DNA of 64,000 nt from contig JAGTTD010000019.1 of NCBI GenBank assembly GCA_018398585.1, forward strand, positions 8,283,702 to 8,347,701, read 5' to 3'. Under the pieces are notes generated by a model. It did no database searches. It had not been told where the DNA came from and worked only from the letters and a program-made list of their open reading frames with translations. Shown here piece by piece: positions 12,419 to 24,659 of the stretch (position 1 is its first letter; every line of letters starts with the position of its first letter). Position numbers and translations under genes: made by a program. The stretch comes from Simmondsia chinensis (Eukaryota; Streptophyta; Magnoliopsida; Caryophyllales; Simmondsiaceae).

Positions 12419-15400
12419 ATGGTTAATCTCTTGCAACATCAACAACAAGTTCAAGCTGTGCCTCCTTTCACTCGACGCAATGAAGAGACTCCCTTCGAAA
12501 GGTTGTCAAAGTTGAGAGCCCTAAAGTTTGAAGGAGTAGATGACCCTCTAGAAGCTAAAAAATGGATACGAGAGATGGAGACCCTGTTTGAGGCAATGTC
12601 AATAGCCGACGATGATAAGGTTCAAGCAGCCACCCCATTTCTTAAGGGGAATGCAGAGTTCTGGTGGACTACAGTCAAGGTAGCATATCAGACCGCTACT
12701 AACCCTTTGGGGTGAGATTTTTAAAGAGACCTTCTACAACCAGTTCTTCCCTGAAGCGCTGAGAATGACGACAGAAAATGAATTCTACGAGCTAAGACAA
12801 GGAGAGGAGATGACAGTGATGCAATATGCTAACAAGTTTCATGAATTGGGACGTTTTAGCCCAAGCATCATGGCATCAGAGACAAGTAAAGCAAACAGTT
12901 TTGAAAGGGGATTGCTTCCTCGCATTAGGAGGTGTCTGTTAAGTGTCATCATCGAGAGTTACAAGGAGGTCCTTGAACATACTTTAAAGAATGAAGCAGA
13001 TCTGAAGTTGGAAGGGCGGGAATATGCTGCCAAGAAAAGGCTATCAGACGGCAAATTTCAGGGAGGAAAGCCTAACCGGTCTAGTGGCAATGACAAAAAG
13101 TTTCGTACAAAGAATCCAGAGAGCTCTAACACTGGATTCAAAAGATGCGAGCACTGTGGTAAGGAACATTTTGGTGAATGCTACAGAAAGTTAGGGGCGT
13201 GCTTCGAGTGTAAGGAGAAAGGACACATAGCCCGTAATTGTCCTCTCAAGAATGGTACTAAGAATAGAACCAGTAATGACAGACAGGGACCTCAGAGTAA
13301 CGCCAGAGTTTTTGCTATGATCCAGAAGGACGAGACTGCTAGTGACTGTGTGGTAACAGGTACCCTTTCTATCAATTCTACTAATGTGCATGTATTATTT
13401 GACACTGGGGCCTCCCACTGTTTTGTGGCTAAGAATTTTTCCTCCAAGTGGACTTGTGAGTCGAAACTACTAGATGAACCCTTTTATGTGACAACCCTGG
13501 TGGGGTATGATGTGATTGCTGATCTTGTGTGTGAGGACTGTGTGATTACGATAGGCGATATGAAGTTAGTGGCAGACCTAATACTTTTAGATATGGAGGA
13601 ATTTGATGTGATTTTAGGGATCAATTGGCTGTCTTCTTATCACACACATTTAGACTGTTTTGAAAAAAGGGTAGTGTTTCAGATTCCTAACCAACCAAAG
13701 TTTGCTTATCATGGGAACGGGTTAAATCCTCTTGTAGAAAGTAAAGGTTCTAAGACTTCTGCTAGGATGATTTGGGCTCTAAATGCTAGAAGGTCCCTGA
13801 GGAAGGGATGTCGAGGATTCCTTTGCCATGTATTTGACAGTAGAAGGGACAATGTGAAGTTAGATAACATTCCCATTGTCAGGGAATTTTCTAAGGTCTT
13901 TCCAGAAGACTTGCACGGTTTACCTCCAAGTAGGGAAATTGAGTTTGAAATTGATCTAATACCTAGTAGTGGACCCATATCCAAAGCTCCTTATAGAATG
14001 GCTCCTTCTGAACTACGAGAATTGAAGGTGCAACTCCAGGAATTGTTGGATAAAGGCTTCATCCGACCTAGTGTCTCACCATGGAGCGCTCCAGTATTGT
14101 TCGTGAAGAAAAATGATGGCAGTATGAGGTTGTGCATTGACTACGGAGAATTGAATAAGGTGACTATTAAAAATAAGTACCCCTTGACTCGAATTGATGA
14201 CTTGTTTGATCAACTTCGAGGTGCTAAGGTCTTTTCTAAAATTGACCTACGATCTGGTTATCATCAACTAAAGATCAAGGAGAAGGATGTGGCTAAGACT
14301 GCTTTTCGAATCAGGTATGGCCATTATGAATTCTTAGTTATGCCTTTTGGGCTGACGAATGCACCTGCTGCTTTTATGGATTTGATGAACAAGGTGTTTC
14401 GATAATACCTGGATTGATTTGTTGTCGTATTCGTAGATGACATACTGATCTACTCTAAGAGTAGGGAAGAGCATGAGGAACATTTGAAGATGGTATTGTA
14501 AACCATGCATGCGCACTGGTTGTATGCCAAGTTGAGTAAGTGTGAATTTTGGCTTGATAGAGTGGCATTCTTAGGCCATGTAATATCCGAAGATGGAATC
14601 TCAGTGGACCCAAGAAAGGTTGAAGCGGTATTGGGATGGAATCCACCTACAAATGCAACAGATATTCGAAGCTTCTTGGGACTGGCGGGTTACTATAGAA
14701 GATTCATTAAGGGATTTTCGCAGATTGCACTTCCCCTCACCCGTTTGACTCAAAAAGAAGTGAAGTTCGAATGGACCGATGAATGTGAAGAAAGCTTTCA
14801 AGAGTTGAAGAAGAGGTTAGTATCCGCCCCTGTACTTGAAATACCTACGGATGAGGGAAACTTTGTCATTTATAGTGACGCTTCAAAGAAAGGGCTAGGT
14901 TGTGTGTTAATGTAGAAAGAGAAGGTAATAGCCTATGCATCCCAACAATTAAAGCTCTGAAAAGAATTATCCAACGCGCGACTTAGAGTTGGCGGCGGTG
15001 ATATTCGCTTTGAAGATCTGGAGACATGACCTTTATGGAGGATCTTGCCAGATTTATACATACCACAAAAGCTTGAAATATTTGTTTACTCAGAAAGAGT
15101 TGAACTTGAGACAGAGGAGATGGTTGGAATTGATCAAGGACTATGATGTGACCATTAATTTCCATCATGGAAAAGCAAATGTAGTTGCAGATGCATTGAG
15201 CAGGAAGTTAGTGGGCAACTTAGCCGCCCTGATCACTTCTCAGCCTCAGCTACTCAGAGACTTGGAAGAAATGCAAATTGAAGTGTACATCCATGATAAA
15301 AAGAGTGGTGTTTTAGCCAGTCTGGTTGCACAACCACCATTGATAGAAAGGATCAAGATTGCGCAGCAACATGACCCCTTTTTGATGATGATGAAAAGTA

Positions 15401-16787
15401 AGGTGTCCAATGGAGAACCTTCAGACTTTCTACTGCATGATGATGGAGCAGTGTACTTTGGAGATAGATTATGTGTACCTAATGAGCCAGCAATTAAGAA
15501 AGATATCATGGGAGAAGCACACAGTTCTTGCTATTCGGTACATCCTGGAGGCACGAAGATGTATCGGGACCTGAAAAGCTACTTCTGGTGGAGAGACATG
15601 AAGCGAGATATTGCTGAGTTTGTGGCTAAGTGCTTCATCTGTCAACAAGTAAAAGCCGAGCACCAAAAGCATGTTGGATTACTACAGTCATTAGAAGTGC
15701 CTGAGTGGAAATGGGATCGAATTTGTATGGATTTTGTTGTTGGTTTACCAAGGACGGTTAGGAAGAATGATGCGATTTGGGTCATTGTGGATAGACTTAC
15801 GAAAAGTTCTTATTTCCTTCCTATTAGATTTAACACTTCATTAGATAAGTTGGCAAAGTTATACATTGATATTGTGATACGTTTGTATGGTGTGCCAATT
15901 GAAATTATTTCGGATAGAGACCTGAGGTTTGTGTCAAGATTTTGGGAGAGTTTGCAAAAGGCTTTGGGAACTAACCTGAGTTTGAGTACTGCTTACCACC
16001 CTCAAACAGATGGGCAAACTGAGAGGACTATTCAGACATTGGAGGACATACTGCATGCCTGTGTTATGGACTTTGGGGGTAGTTGGGATAACTACATGAG
16101 TTTGGTAGATTTTGCCTATAATAACAGTTACCATTCTAGTATTAGGACGGCACCATATGAAGCTTTGTATGGCGAAGATGCAGAATTCTTTTGTTTTGGA
16201 ATGATGTTGGAGAAAGAAAATTATTAGGTCCCGAGATTGTACAAGATGCTGAAGAAAAGGTCAAGCTAATCAGAGAGAGAATGAAAATAAGTCAAGACAG
16301 GCAGAAAAGTTGGGCAGAAAAGCACAAAAGACTAATGGAATTTTCAGTAGGTGAACATGTTTATCTAAAGGTATCCCCACCTAAAGGTGTGATGAGGCTT
16401 GGAAGAAGGGGCAAGTTAAGTCCGCGCTTTGTGGGACCATTTGAGATTTTGGCAAAAGTTGGGGACGTGGCTTATAAAGTAGCTTTACCACCGAAACTGT
16501 CCAGAATACATAACGTGTTTCATGTTTCTCAATTGAGGAAGTATATTTCTAATCCTTATCATGTGATACGACACGAGCCATTACAAGTACAAGAAGACCT
16601 GACTTATGAAGAACATCCAGTTCGCATAGTCGACCGGAAAGAACAAAAGTTGAGGCATAGAACGATCTCATATGTCAAGATTTAATGGAGTAATCATACT
16701 CCTAGAGAAGCAACATGGGAGACAGAAGAAGAGATGAGAAGTAGATACCTGGAATTATTCGAAAACGAAGGTAAGTTTCGAGGATGA
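12419..16787 (+). pseudogene. Chromovirus gag-pol polyprotein, broken
   Basis: Domains in order: gag capsid (12419-13050; FEGVDDPLEAKKWI), zinc knuckle [14 protein letters not shown] (about 13201-13242), protease with LFDTGASH (about 13399-13422), RT (about 13980-14500; [27 protein letters not shown] and the catalytic FVDD at 14430-14441), RNase H (about 14850-15230), integrase HHCC zinc finger (about 15515-15650) and DDE core ([24 protein letters not shown]), then a chromodomain-like end (VFHVSQLRKYI, HTPREATWE). Breaks: a frameshift near 12713; stops at 14403, 14415, 14499 and 14913; a frameshift near 14950-14970; a frameshift near 16190; a stop at 16683. The RT stops lie just before the catalytic FVDD. 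Length and order are otherwise complete. Confidence 0.92.
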
Positions 16788-16811
16788 AACTTTTGTTTAA
16801 GGGGGTGAAGA

Positions 16812-18916
16812 TGTAATACCCAGCCTAATTAAATTAGATTTGGTATTACAATATGTGAGAAACTTAGGGTATTTAAATTAGGTTAAAACTTGCTATTATT
16901 TCGATTAGGTTACAAGAAGAAAAAAAAAATAAATAAATAAAATAACCAGAAAAATAAAAAAAATAAAAATATGTACAAAATTTCCACCCTCCACACGTTT
17001 TTCTCTCTCCTTCACGTGTCTCTCTCTCTCCCTCACGCGTCTCTCTCGCTCCTCTACCGTCGTCACCGGCACCGCTACCACCTCACGGTACCGCCGATAT
17101 CCCTACCGTCGCCCTCCCACCATGACATCGTCCCTACCACCGCGGTACTACTCCGATCACCACGGTACCGTCCAACCACCACGGTACCGCCTGACCCACG
17201 CCGATACCGCTTGACCTCGGTGCCGCCCCCTGCCCCCCCACTACCACGGTACCGTCCGACCACCTCGGTACCGTCTGACCTCCAGGGGCCTATAAATACC
17301 CCGAACCCTCAACCCCTCAAACCTCACACCTCTCACCATGATTTTCTCTCTCCTCTTGGTCTCTCTCTACCACTCACGGCTCTCCTTATGCTCTGGCCAC
17401 CTCACCGGTCTAACTTCGGCCACCCCGCCGGTGGCTTAGAAGCTAAATTTGTTGGATTAAAAGCTTGTGAAGGTAAGTATACTACTCCCCCTACTTGTTT
17501 GTAAAATATGAAAAAAAAAATATGCTTTACACGGTTTGGTATTTAAGACTTCTATTTGAATAATTTATTAGTTTGTTAAAATAGGTTCAGGCATCTGTAC
17601 TTGGTTGATTGTGTGATTTTTACCCTTGTGATTTAAATTATACTGATTTATATGTTGAATTAATGTTTAAATATGTGAATTTTGAAAGAAAACTGTATTT
17701 GTGATTATGTGAAGGTAATTATTGTGAACCTGTGATTTAAAGATGTTTAAGAAGAGCTTACAGATAACTACGTTGACCTTCCGAGGTTTAGCGACGATAG
17801 AATGTGAAATGTGAAAGTCAATCTGTGACCCTGTCATGAGAATAATATCGGCACATAGATCTATGTTTGATCCTAGCGGATCTGTCGACCTAGAACCAGT
17901 TCGAATATGTGAAATGTCAACATCGATCTGTGACCCTGTCGCGGGAATAATACCGGCCGTAGTTTCCGATTTTTCTGTGAGTTTTACCAAAGAACTCTTG
18001 TAAAATGAACTAAATTATCAAACAATGATTGTGATATCTTAACATGATTTTGAAGGTAAATTGATTTTTACTAGTTTTGATTGAAATTTTATCTATTTTA
18101 AATAATATGTCTGATCCGGGTAGGGAGTGTGGTGTACTTACTGAGCGTGTTGTTTGCTCACCCAATTTATTTATTTTTCATATTAGTAACTCATGACAAG
18201 TTCCTGAAGGAAGAAATGATGAAACAGCTTACTATCTCGAGAATTAATTTATTTCGCATAGTTAAGTAGTAAACAAATTTTTATTAGCATTTTTTTCGAT
18301 AAATTGCCACAAAATCGCTAAACAAGCCAGCCACTCGCTAGGCGAAGCCAGAGTCCGACCGCAACAACACAGGGACCAAAAATGTCCAACACAAAACAAG
18401 AAAACAAGAACAGAAACACTCGCCTCAAAACACGACACAGTAGACAGCGAGCATAGGACTAGAAAAGACACGAAGACAAGAAACAACAGCACGCGTAGAA
18501 CCAACACAAACAGGGATCCTAGCTGGAGAAGAATCAGAAGGCCAGCACAAGAACCGAGAATGGGACTGAAGCCACAACCCAACACCCAAATCATATCATT
18601 GAGCAAGAATGCCTACCACTATAGTAGGGTCAAAACCATCAAAGTTGAAGCCCACCTTTATGAATTTTGTAGTAGCATATTGTAGACTATCTGAGTTATT
18701 GTAATTTTAAGCTTCCGCACTACTAGTATTCAATTGTTAGTATTGATGTATTTGGGATTATATTTTATATATGTTATGGGAACCTTTATGAAATTTTGAG
18801 GATTTATGATGGGAAATATTCGGGCTTCGTACTATAATGAGGAAATTCATTATAGTACGGCCGTGTAGCGCCCTTTGACTTAAGCCTATTCGGTAATAAC
18901 GTTCGGGGGCGTTACA
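16812..18916 (+). repeat. 3' LTR of the nested chromovirus, interrupted
   Basis: Partner of 10134-11881, with a TATA box at 17290-17299. It is longer because of an insertion at about 18290-18660. Apart from that, the two LTRs differ by scattered substitutions. Confidence 0.88.
18290..18661 (-). mobile_element. 5'-truncated LINE/SINE-like insertion in the 3' LTR
   Basis: Absent from the 5' LTR, which gives exact context. The left end is a run of T (18290-18296), that is, a poly-A tail on the minus strand. The right end abuts tgaattttgtagtagca, which resembles caaatttttattagca left of the insertion, giving a long imperfect target duplication of about 16 bp. This is the signature of target-primed reverse transcription. 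The minus-strand tail gtggcaatttatcgaaaaa resembles 3' ends of plant L1-type LINEs. An ORF of about 114 codons inside it has no recognisable domain. Confidence 0.7.
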
Positions 18917-19806
18917 ATCTAAATCCACTATTTTATTCCTAACAATGTTGAAATCAATTTTTATCTCTTTATCTTTAATGATTCTAAAAAAAGAAGGAAA
19001 AAAAGGGTATCAATGCCTATGAATTAGGCAAGTACCTGTGACTTATTAGTTCTTGTGACCTTTGTGTCTCGAGCAACTATGCCCGTAGGGGTGTCTTAAC
19101 ACCTGTTACCTTGAGCCAATTGGGTTGGGAGCTGCTAGTGAAAAGCTCGTTACATGGGCCATAGGGAAAGTTTAAAAAGAATCAACCACTTTAAGTCGCT
19201 ATAATAAGCACCAATGCCTAATTTGAAAAAAAAAACAGAAGAAGAATTAAAGTATGTGCTAATAACGGTTTAGGCTGTGAATTCCTTTTACTCAAGCCAT
19301 TAGGTCTGAGGAGTGCTCATCACTCAGTGCCTTGAGCTAACTGGATCGAAATTTATTGGCCGAAAACTCGCTACATGGGTTTGAAGGAGACACGCCCGAC
19401 AATGAGTTACTTCAAAAAAGAAAGAAAAAAAAAGAAGGAAACAAAAAAAAAAGAGAAGCCTTTTGATTTCTTTATTGATTAGAAGTGAATTGTTTGGATA
19501 ATTGATTCTTTTGATTATTCTCCCTATTCGTCGTAAATTTGGAGGGTTGGAAATAAGAAAAAGAGGAGAGAAGTTGTAAGCTCACTTTTTAATAAAAAGA
19601 TTTGAATCATGAAAATTCAAGTTGGAACCAGTGTAATAATAACATTACATAAGTATTCTCTACACTCAGGTACACCTTCAAATATGCTTGAAAATATTTT
19701 TCACAAGTAATTCGTGCCATTACATGCTTGATGAAATTTTTTTCATCTTTAGCCAGTTTGAGTTGAATCTTGCTCGAGGACGAGCAAGGAGTGGGTTTGG
19801 GGAGGT
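18917..19806 (+). other. Remainder of the outer element up to its polypurine tract
   Basis: Non-coding. Two similar segments (about 19020-19140 and 19260-19400) each carry phrases on the theme gaattaggc / cttgagc / ctcgttacatggg. The region ends with gctcgaggacgagcaaggag (19771-19790) and tgggtttggggagg, the purine-rich primer region typical of Athila/Tat, directly against the 3' LTR. Confidence 0.6.
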
Positions 19807-21319
19807 TGATGTGCCTTATATTTACATATTTTATTTCTCATTCCTGCAACATATTTAGCTTTTACATGTGTATTTTGTTGTAATCTAGGTACATTTAGGC
19901 TTGGAGTACAACAGAGCAAACAAAGGTTGAAAAGTGGCAAAATCAAGCATAATCAGGGCATATTTGAAGACTACTTTGAGAAACCCGACCACGAGGACGA
20001 AAGAATGACCAATCGGGTTGTAATTCGGTGACTCAAACGGGTCTCATAGAGTTTTGGATACTAAACGACTAATCGAGCAGAAGTACCGATCGGTCAGCAG
20101 CTCACGCCTTGCAGTGGGACTACTAATCGATCATGAAACAAGGCTGATCAATCGGCTGGCTACAGAAGGCCACTGATAGATCGGCCCCACCCCAGTGTGA
20201 CCTAGGTCACGCTGCGGGTATATTTAAAGAGGGGAGACTTCTATTTTTCCCATCTTTTGCCACGCTCCTCTCCTCCTTTCCTTCCCAAAGTCGCGACGAG
20301 ATTCAAGGGGTTCTCAAACGCCGAGGTGTAGGTGGTTGAAGTGCTGGGGGAATCAAGGCAAAGATTAACGTCAACATCAATCGAGAGAGTCTTCAATTCC
20401 TACTTTTCATTCATTGTTTTATCTTTTTTAGATTTGAATGATATGTAAAACTCCTATGGAGGAGTAGATTCTTTTAGTTTAGGGATGAAGGATGGGTATC
20501 CGTCCATATCCTAGATTTGTATTTTACTTTGACAATGGATTTATGCTATATTATAGAAGCACCCTTGTGGAAAATTTATGATAGTTGTTTGGTGTTTCTT
20601 TGTGTGTGCTTATAGCCATGTTAAGATCTCCAAATTATTAGCGTTAGTCTACAAGCTTGTAGCCTAAACCATAACATAACTGGTTTTCACGCGTAGTTAG
20701 AATTAAAGTTGTACCCAACCCTGAACATAATCTTTTATAGAAATTAATACTTAATTAGGAGTGACAAAGGAATTTGTTAGTAGTATTGAGATAATTCATG
20801 TTACACTTAGGGTGATAAGATGTGTTATTTCCCTTAGACTAGTTCATTACCCTAAACCCTATTTTAAATATTAGTTCATGTTTAATATTGAATTAGGAGC
20901 AAGAAAGAAATTAAGTAGTGCTAATAAGATAACCTATGCTACACATAGAGTGATATGATAAGTTATGCCTTTAGACAAGTTCATTACTCTAAGTCCTAGT
21001 TTAAATATTAACCCAGGCTTAGTGCTTATAGCCTAAGCCTCTTAAATTATTGTTATAGTAGAATATAATGATAGAATATGAGTAAAACTACCATGAATTC
21101 ATTATCTGAATTAACCTCAATTGAATTAACAACTTTTATTTACTGTTAGTTTTGTTAATTGGTCAACAAATCATTAAAACCAACAAAAGCCAAAATCCCA
21201 TCACTCATTAATAACGAAATCTGACTAAAATGTGGATACGACCCATACACCCGATTTAGCTATGACGACCTCGTATGCTTGCGTGTAGACGGTTTTAAAA
21301 CATATTTTAAAACACAACA
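19807..21319 (+). repeat. 3' LTR of the outer (Athila-like) element
   Basis: Partner of 5593-6966. It ends ...aacacaaca before the duplication cttac (21320-21324). It keeps a block of about 90-100 bp (about 20118-20209, containing several atcgatc/atcggc phrases) that the 5' LTR lacks. The terminus also has a short duplication of ttttaaaaca. Confidence 0.88.
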
Positions 21320-21324
21320 CTTAC

Positions 21325-22027
21325 CTATCTCCCCTAGTTTAATTCTTGTATTTCTCCTATTGACAACCAAATATTTTATACCTATTTCTTGGGATGTAGA
21401 TACAAAAATTGAGTTAATAGGAAATACAACCAAACAAGACTTATTTTTGTACGTAATGTTTTATTTCTTACCTTTATAGAAAAATATTTATATATATAAT
21501 TTATTATAATGAATTAATAGTCATTTTTAGCAATGTTCAAAAAAAAAAAAAAAAAAAAAAGGTCATCTTTAGCATTTTATAATATCTTCAAAGGGTGATA
21601 AACGTCTCAATTGATAAGACACCAATTGCACAAATCTAAATATGATACAATCTGACTTATTCAGCTTTTGAATAGGGGAAAAAAAAAAAAAAAAAAAACA
21701 CTTATTCAGCTCAAATTTAATATAATTTATCTGTTCATGAACAGATTAAATTAAGAAATATATATAACTCCTTATTTTTATTACGTTTTTTGCATAATTT
21801 CTAATAATTACTATTTATATGAAATTTCCCCCCATTAAAGGAAAGAAATAAAAAAAAGCATTTTTCTGAGCAGAGGATAAATATTTATGGAATAAAATCC
21901 AATAAAGGAAAATTGAAATCTTACACTTCCATCTACCCTAAATTCCAAACGTAAACCCGTATAAATCATACAATATGCTTCGATTCAAAAAATGAAGTTT
22001 TTTTTAAAAAAACTATATTTTAGTGCG
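21325..22027. other. AT-rich intergenic sequence
   Basis: Contains two long A runs (about 21538-21560 and 21679-21698) and tatata stretches. No gene or clear element was seen. Confidence 0.5.
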
Positions 22028-23075
22028 TTAAATTTTTTTTTTTTATCAGACAAATCGGCAGACAAGCTAGGAGGAAACTGCATTAGACCACAAACAATTA
22101 CATCGACTAGTTCTGGGAGTGGATTAAACCACTAATCATAATTCCAATCATTACCTAAATGAATCTTGAACCCCATACGGGCAACCTGATAATATTCACG
22201 AGGAATCCAACAAAAACATATACATTCAAAAAGAGCCCTACATAGATGAATATCATTTATCACTGAAAGAACATCTCATATGGATATGTTCCAAAAAAAA
22301 AAAAAATCCAAAAAACAAAAAAAAATGGAAGAACATCCCATGGTGGGGTAGACTTATGATTCAAAAAATTGACTGCTTCCATACAATCCATTTAATCTTG
22401 GCCGACAGTGGATCTTTGGCTTTAAGAGAACAACACCAACCTCCAATTATATCTCCATTGTGGTCGCACGCAACAATAGCAGCAACTGACCCACGCTTTG
22501 CGCATCACGCAGCATCCACATTAAGTTTAATGAAAGACTGTGGAGAAGGAGCTCATCTGCTTTGTTTGTTGCTGCAATCAGAATTGGCTGGGCTCTATAG
22601 TGTTGCCAGGGACTCCATTGCTTGGGCATTAACTTGATTACAAAACAACGTGGGGGTGAAATCCTTGTTCCTAAAAACAAAATTATATCGATTTTTCCAA
22701 ATACACTAGCAAAGATAAACACAATTAGCAATAACCCAAGTGTTTTTTTTTTCAAACTCATGACAAAGCAATTCCCACAACCTTAAGATACCCGGGAATC
22801 CCTGTACTTCAAGTTTGAATCCCAAATTTGATAAAGCCAGGTTATGCGCGCAAATGAACAAAAGAAAATGATGTGTTCAATAGATTCAACATCTTTGTGA
22901 CAACGGGGACTTTCAGGAGAAGAAGAGAGTTTTTTAGTAAATAGATTTGCCTCAGTTGTAAGGGCGTTTTGACACATATGCCATAAGAAAATTTTAATTT
23001 TTGGCTAACTTGGGGCCCTCCAAATGAGGGAGAAGGCCTTGTTATTTTGTTGCGAGCACGATGATTCACCCTCCA
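22028..23075 (-). pseudogene. LINE (L1-type) 3' fragment A: zinc-binding and RNase H region
   Basis: Minus strand. The T run at 22028-22040 is the poly-A tail. Frame 22783-22977 contains FLWHMCQNALTT-like and CHKDVESIEHIIFFC pieces, the zf-RVT domain that ends plant L1 ORF2. Downstream (22350-22760) are pieces of the following RNase H domain in broken frames. The fragment is 5'-truncated and frameshifted. Confidence 0.75.
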
Positions 23076-23187
23076 TATGTTGTCCCAACTTATTACACAT
23101 CCATTTCCTGTAATTTTAGCACAGAAATTTTTATATTTGAATTTTAAGTCTATTTACTGCGGTAAAATAAATTTTTAGTGATATTGT

Positions 23188-23830
23188 CTTTTTTTTTCTT
23201 TTATCAAACAACCTAGCCAACTGGCCGAGAGAACTCACATTACACCACGAGCTAATATATCGACAAGTTTAGGGGGTGAATCACAACCCCACTCATGATT
23301 ACAAGTTTAGCAAAATGGATCTCAGCCCCCACGTGGGCAACTTGATTACATACACGAGGAGTCCAACAAAAAGAAATACAATCAAATTTGCTCCTAAATT
23401 GAAAAATATCTAGCACTATTCGGAGCACCATCCATGGTGGGGATGATTTTTGGTTCAAAATGTTTACCGTTTCCATACAATCTGACTCGATTATCACCTT
23501 TTTCCAACCTGGTGCTATGGCTTGGGTGCAAGCTTCGCATATCATTTCAATCTCGGTTGTTAATGGTATGAATATTAGTGCCGAATTTAATGGTGACCTC
23601 TCAATTGGTGGTGGAGTACTGGAGATGGCGACACCGGTATCAACCAACCGAGGGAAAGGGGCACTGGAAGTGATGGTTCCGACATGGGAAGAGTCGGGCA
23701 CCACTGCCGGCTCGGTGCTGCTGTGGCTGCAGGTGGGGAGCCGACATGGTTGTGGTCGGTCTCCACCGTGGGCTAGGGCGGGCCGATAGGGGGAGAGGGG
23801 GAGGAAGAGAGAGCACTTGCATAGGATCGA
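23188..23830 (-). pseudogene. LINE 3' fragment B: RNase H
   Basis: Minus strand, with a poly-A tail as the T run at 23188-23200. Frame 23252-23704 shows a typical plant RNase H C-terminal half: EACTQAIAPGWKKVIIESD, then PRVCNQVAHVGAEI. A GC-rich, proline- and serine-rich stretch lies upstream (23600-23830). Related to fragment A but a separate insertion, since each has its own tail. Confidence 0.75.
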
Positions 23831-23939
23831 TTAGGGTTAAATGCCATTGTTTTTTTAAAAAAATTGTAAAGAAATTAAAACAACTAGACTGATTCTTGAA
23901 TACCAACTATGGTAGAATATTCGTGTGGTAATTGTCCTA

Positions 23940-24320
23940 ATCCGCATTACTAATGGAATCCAAACGATCTCTAGATTGATCAGAAGATCCTTTCAATAGG
24001 ACCCAATTCAATTCAATGGGATCTTTCATTCACATTTTTTTTCCACCAAGAACATTTTATAAAACTTTTTGACCCCCGAATTTGAATTAACACTTACAAT
24101 AAGAGAAGAGAAAGAAGAGCGCGGAAAGAAAAAGAACTAGGTCAGAGGCTTGACTCTGATACCATATGAATATTATATATTGAATGATGAATAAGAGTTA
24201 CATGAGGGCCTTTATACAACAAACACAAGAGAACACAGAGACTAAAAGACCTCGGAGGATTACATAAGTCAAAGAGTAAATGCGTAAAAGGAAACCCTAG
24301 ATTATGAATATTCTAGAATG
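23940..24320 (-). mobile_element. Copia-like LTR border with tRNA-Met primer site
   Basis: On the minus strand, tggtatcagagtcaagcc (about 24149-24166) follows sequence ending in ...atattca. This is the usual junction between a 5' LTR and the primer-binding site of Ty1/copia elements. The LTR would be about 24167-24320 and the internal part would run toward 23940. No gag or pol was found and the far LTR was not located. Confidence 0.35.
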
Positions 24321-24657
24321 TTAGTCTAATAAATTGGTCCTGGGCTTTAAAAGTGCAGCACCAGCCACCTATCATGCTTCCGATGTGATTATAGGTCACA
24401 ACCGCACCTACTGACTCACGATTAGCGTTCCATGCCACATCAGTATTTAGTTTAGTGAATTCCAGAGGAGGAGGGGACCATCTTTTCAACACAGAGCTTC
24501 GATCTGGCGAGGATGGGATCTGCAGCGACGCCAGGCACTCCCGGGGCTTGATGATTAGCTTGGATCCATAACAAGATGGGAGAAATGCTCTTTTTCCTGA
24601 ACACAAAATTGCAACGATTTTTTCAAATACACCAATGAAGATAAGCATGGTTAGCAA
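24310..24657 (-). pseudogene. LINE fragment C: RNase H N-terminal part
   Basis: Minus strand. FTKLNTDVAWNANRESVGAV followed by GSMIGGWC is the start of a LINE-type RNase H domain, with an Asp in the KLNTD position. The rest of the domain is missing. It may be part of the same original LINE family as fragments A and B. Confidence 0.7.
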
Positions 24658-24659
24658 TA

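Larger units (their letters stand above)
10134..18916 (+). mobile_element. Ty3/gypsy chromovirus (Tekay/Del-like), nested, inactive
   Basis: The LTRs begin TATAATACCCAGCC or TGTAATACCCAGCC (10134, 16812) and end GGGGGCGTTACA (11881, 18916). A primer-binding site for initiator tRNA-Met follows at 11887-11897, and a purine tract aagggggtgaag (16799-16810) precedes the 3' LTR. The internal order is gag with CCHC knuckle, protease, RT, RNase H, integrase, and a C-terminal chromodomain-like piece. That order and the chromodomain place it with chromoviruses; the LTR ends and primer site fit Tekay/Del. No exact 5-bp target duplication could be read. It is not functional because of several stops and frameshifts. 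Confidence 0.9.
5593..21319 (+). mobile_element. Athila-like Ty3/gypsy LTR retrotransposon, deleted and nested
   Basis: Two long direct repeats starting TGATGTGCC and ending in CA (5593-6966 and 19807-21319) bracket the element. The 5-bp duplication cttac sits directly outside both (5588-5592 and 21320-21324). Behind the 5' LTR is a primer-binding site resembling tRNA-Asp. Gag and retropepsin remnants of the Athila type follow. I found no reverse transcriptase, RNase H or integrase belonging to this element, so it could not move alone. An 8.8-kb second gypsy element (10134-18916) lies inside; without it the element is about 6.9 kb. The assignment to the Athila/Tat side rests on the gag and protease style and the tRNA-Asp-like primer site. 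Confidence 0.9.

Noticed and set aside
16971..17504. Proline-rich ORF of 177 codons
   Set aside because: It lies fully in the 3' LTR of the chromovirus, in its CT-rich and ggtaccg-rich promoter region. The other LTR does not keep it open.
18262..18606. Minus-strand hydrophobic ORF of 114 codons
   Set aside because: It spans the junction between LINE tail and LTR, so it cannot be an ancestral gene.
10129..18921. 5-bp target duplication for the nested chromovirus
   Set aside because: The flanking bases aggaa and atcta do not match, so no duplication can be claimed even though the LTRs are clear.
22356..22637. Plus-strand ORF of 93 codons
   Set aside because: It is the antisense shadow of the LINE RNase H remnant on the minus strand.
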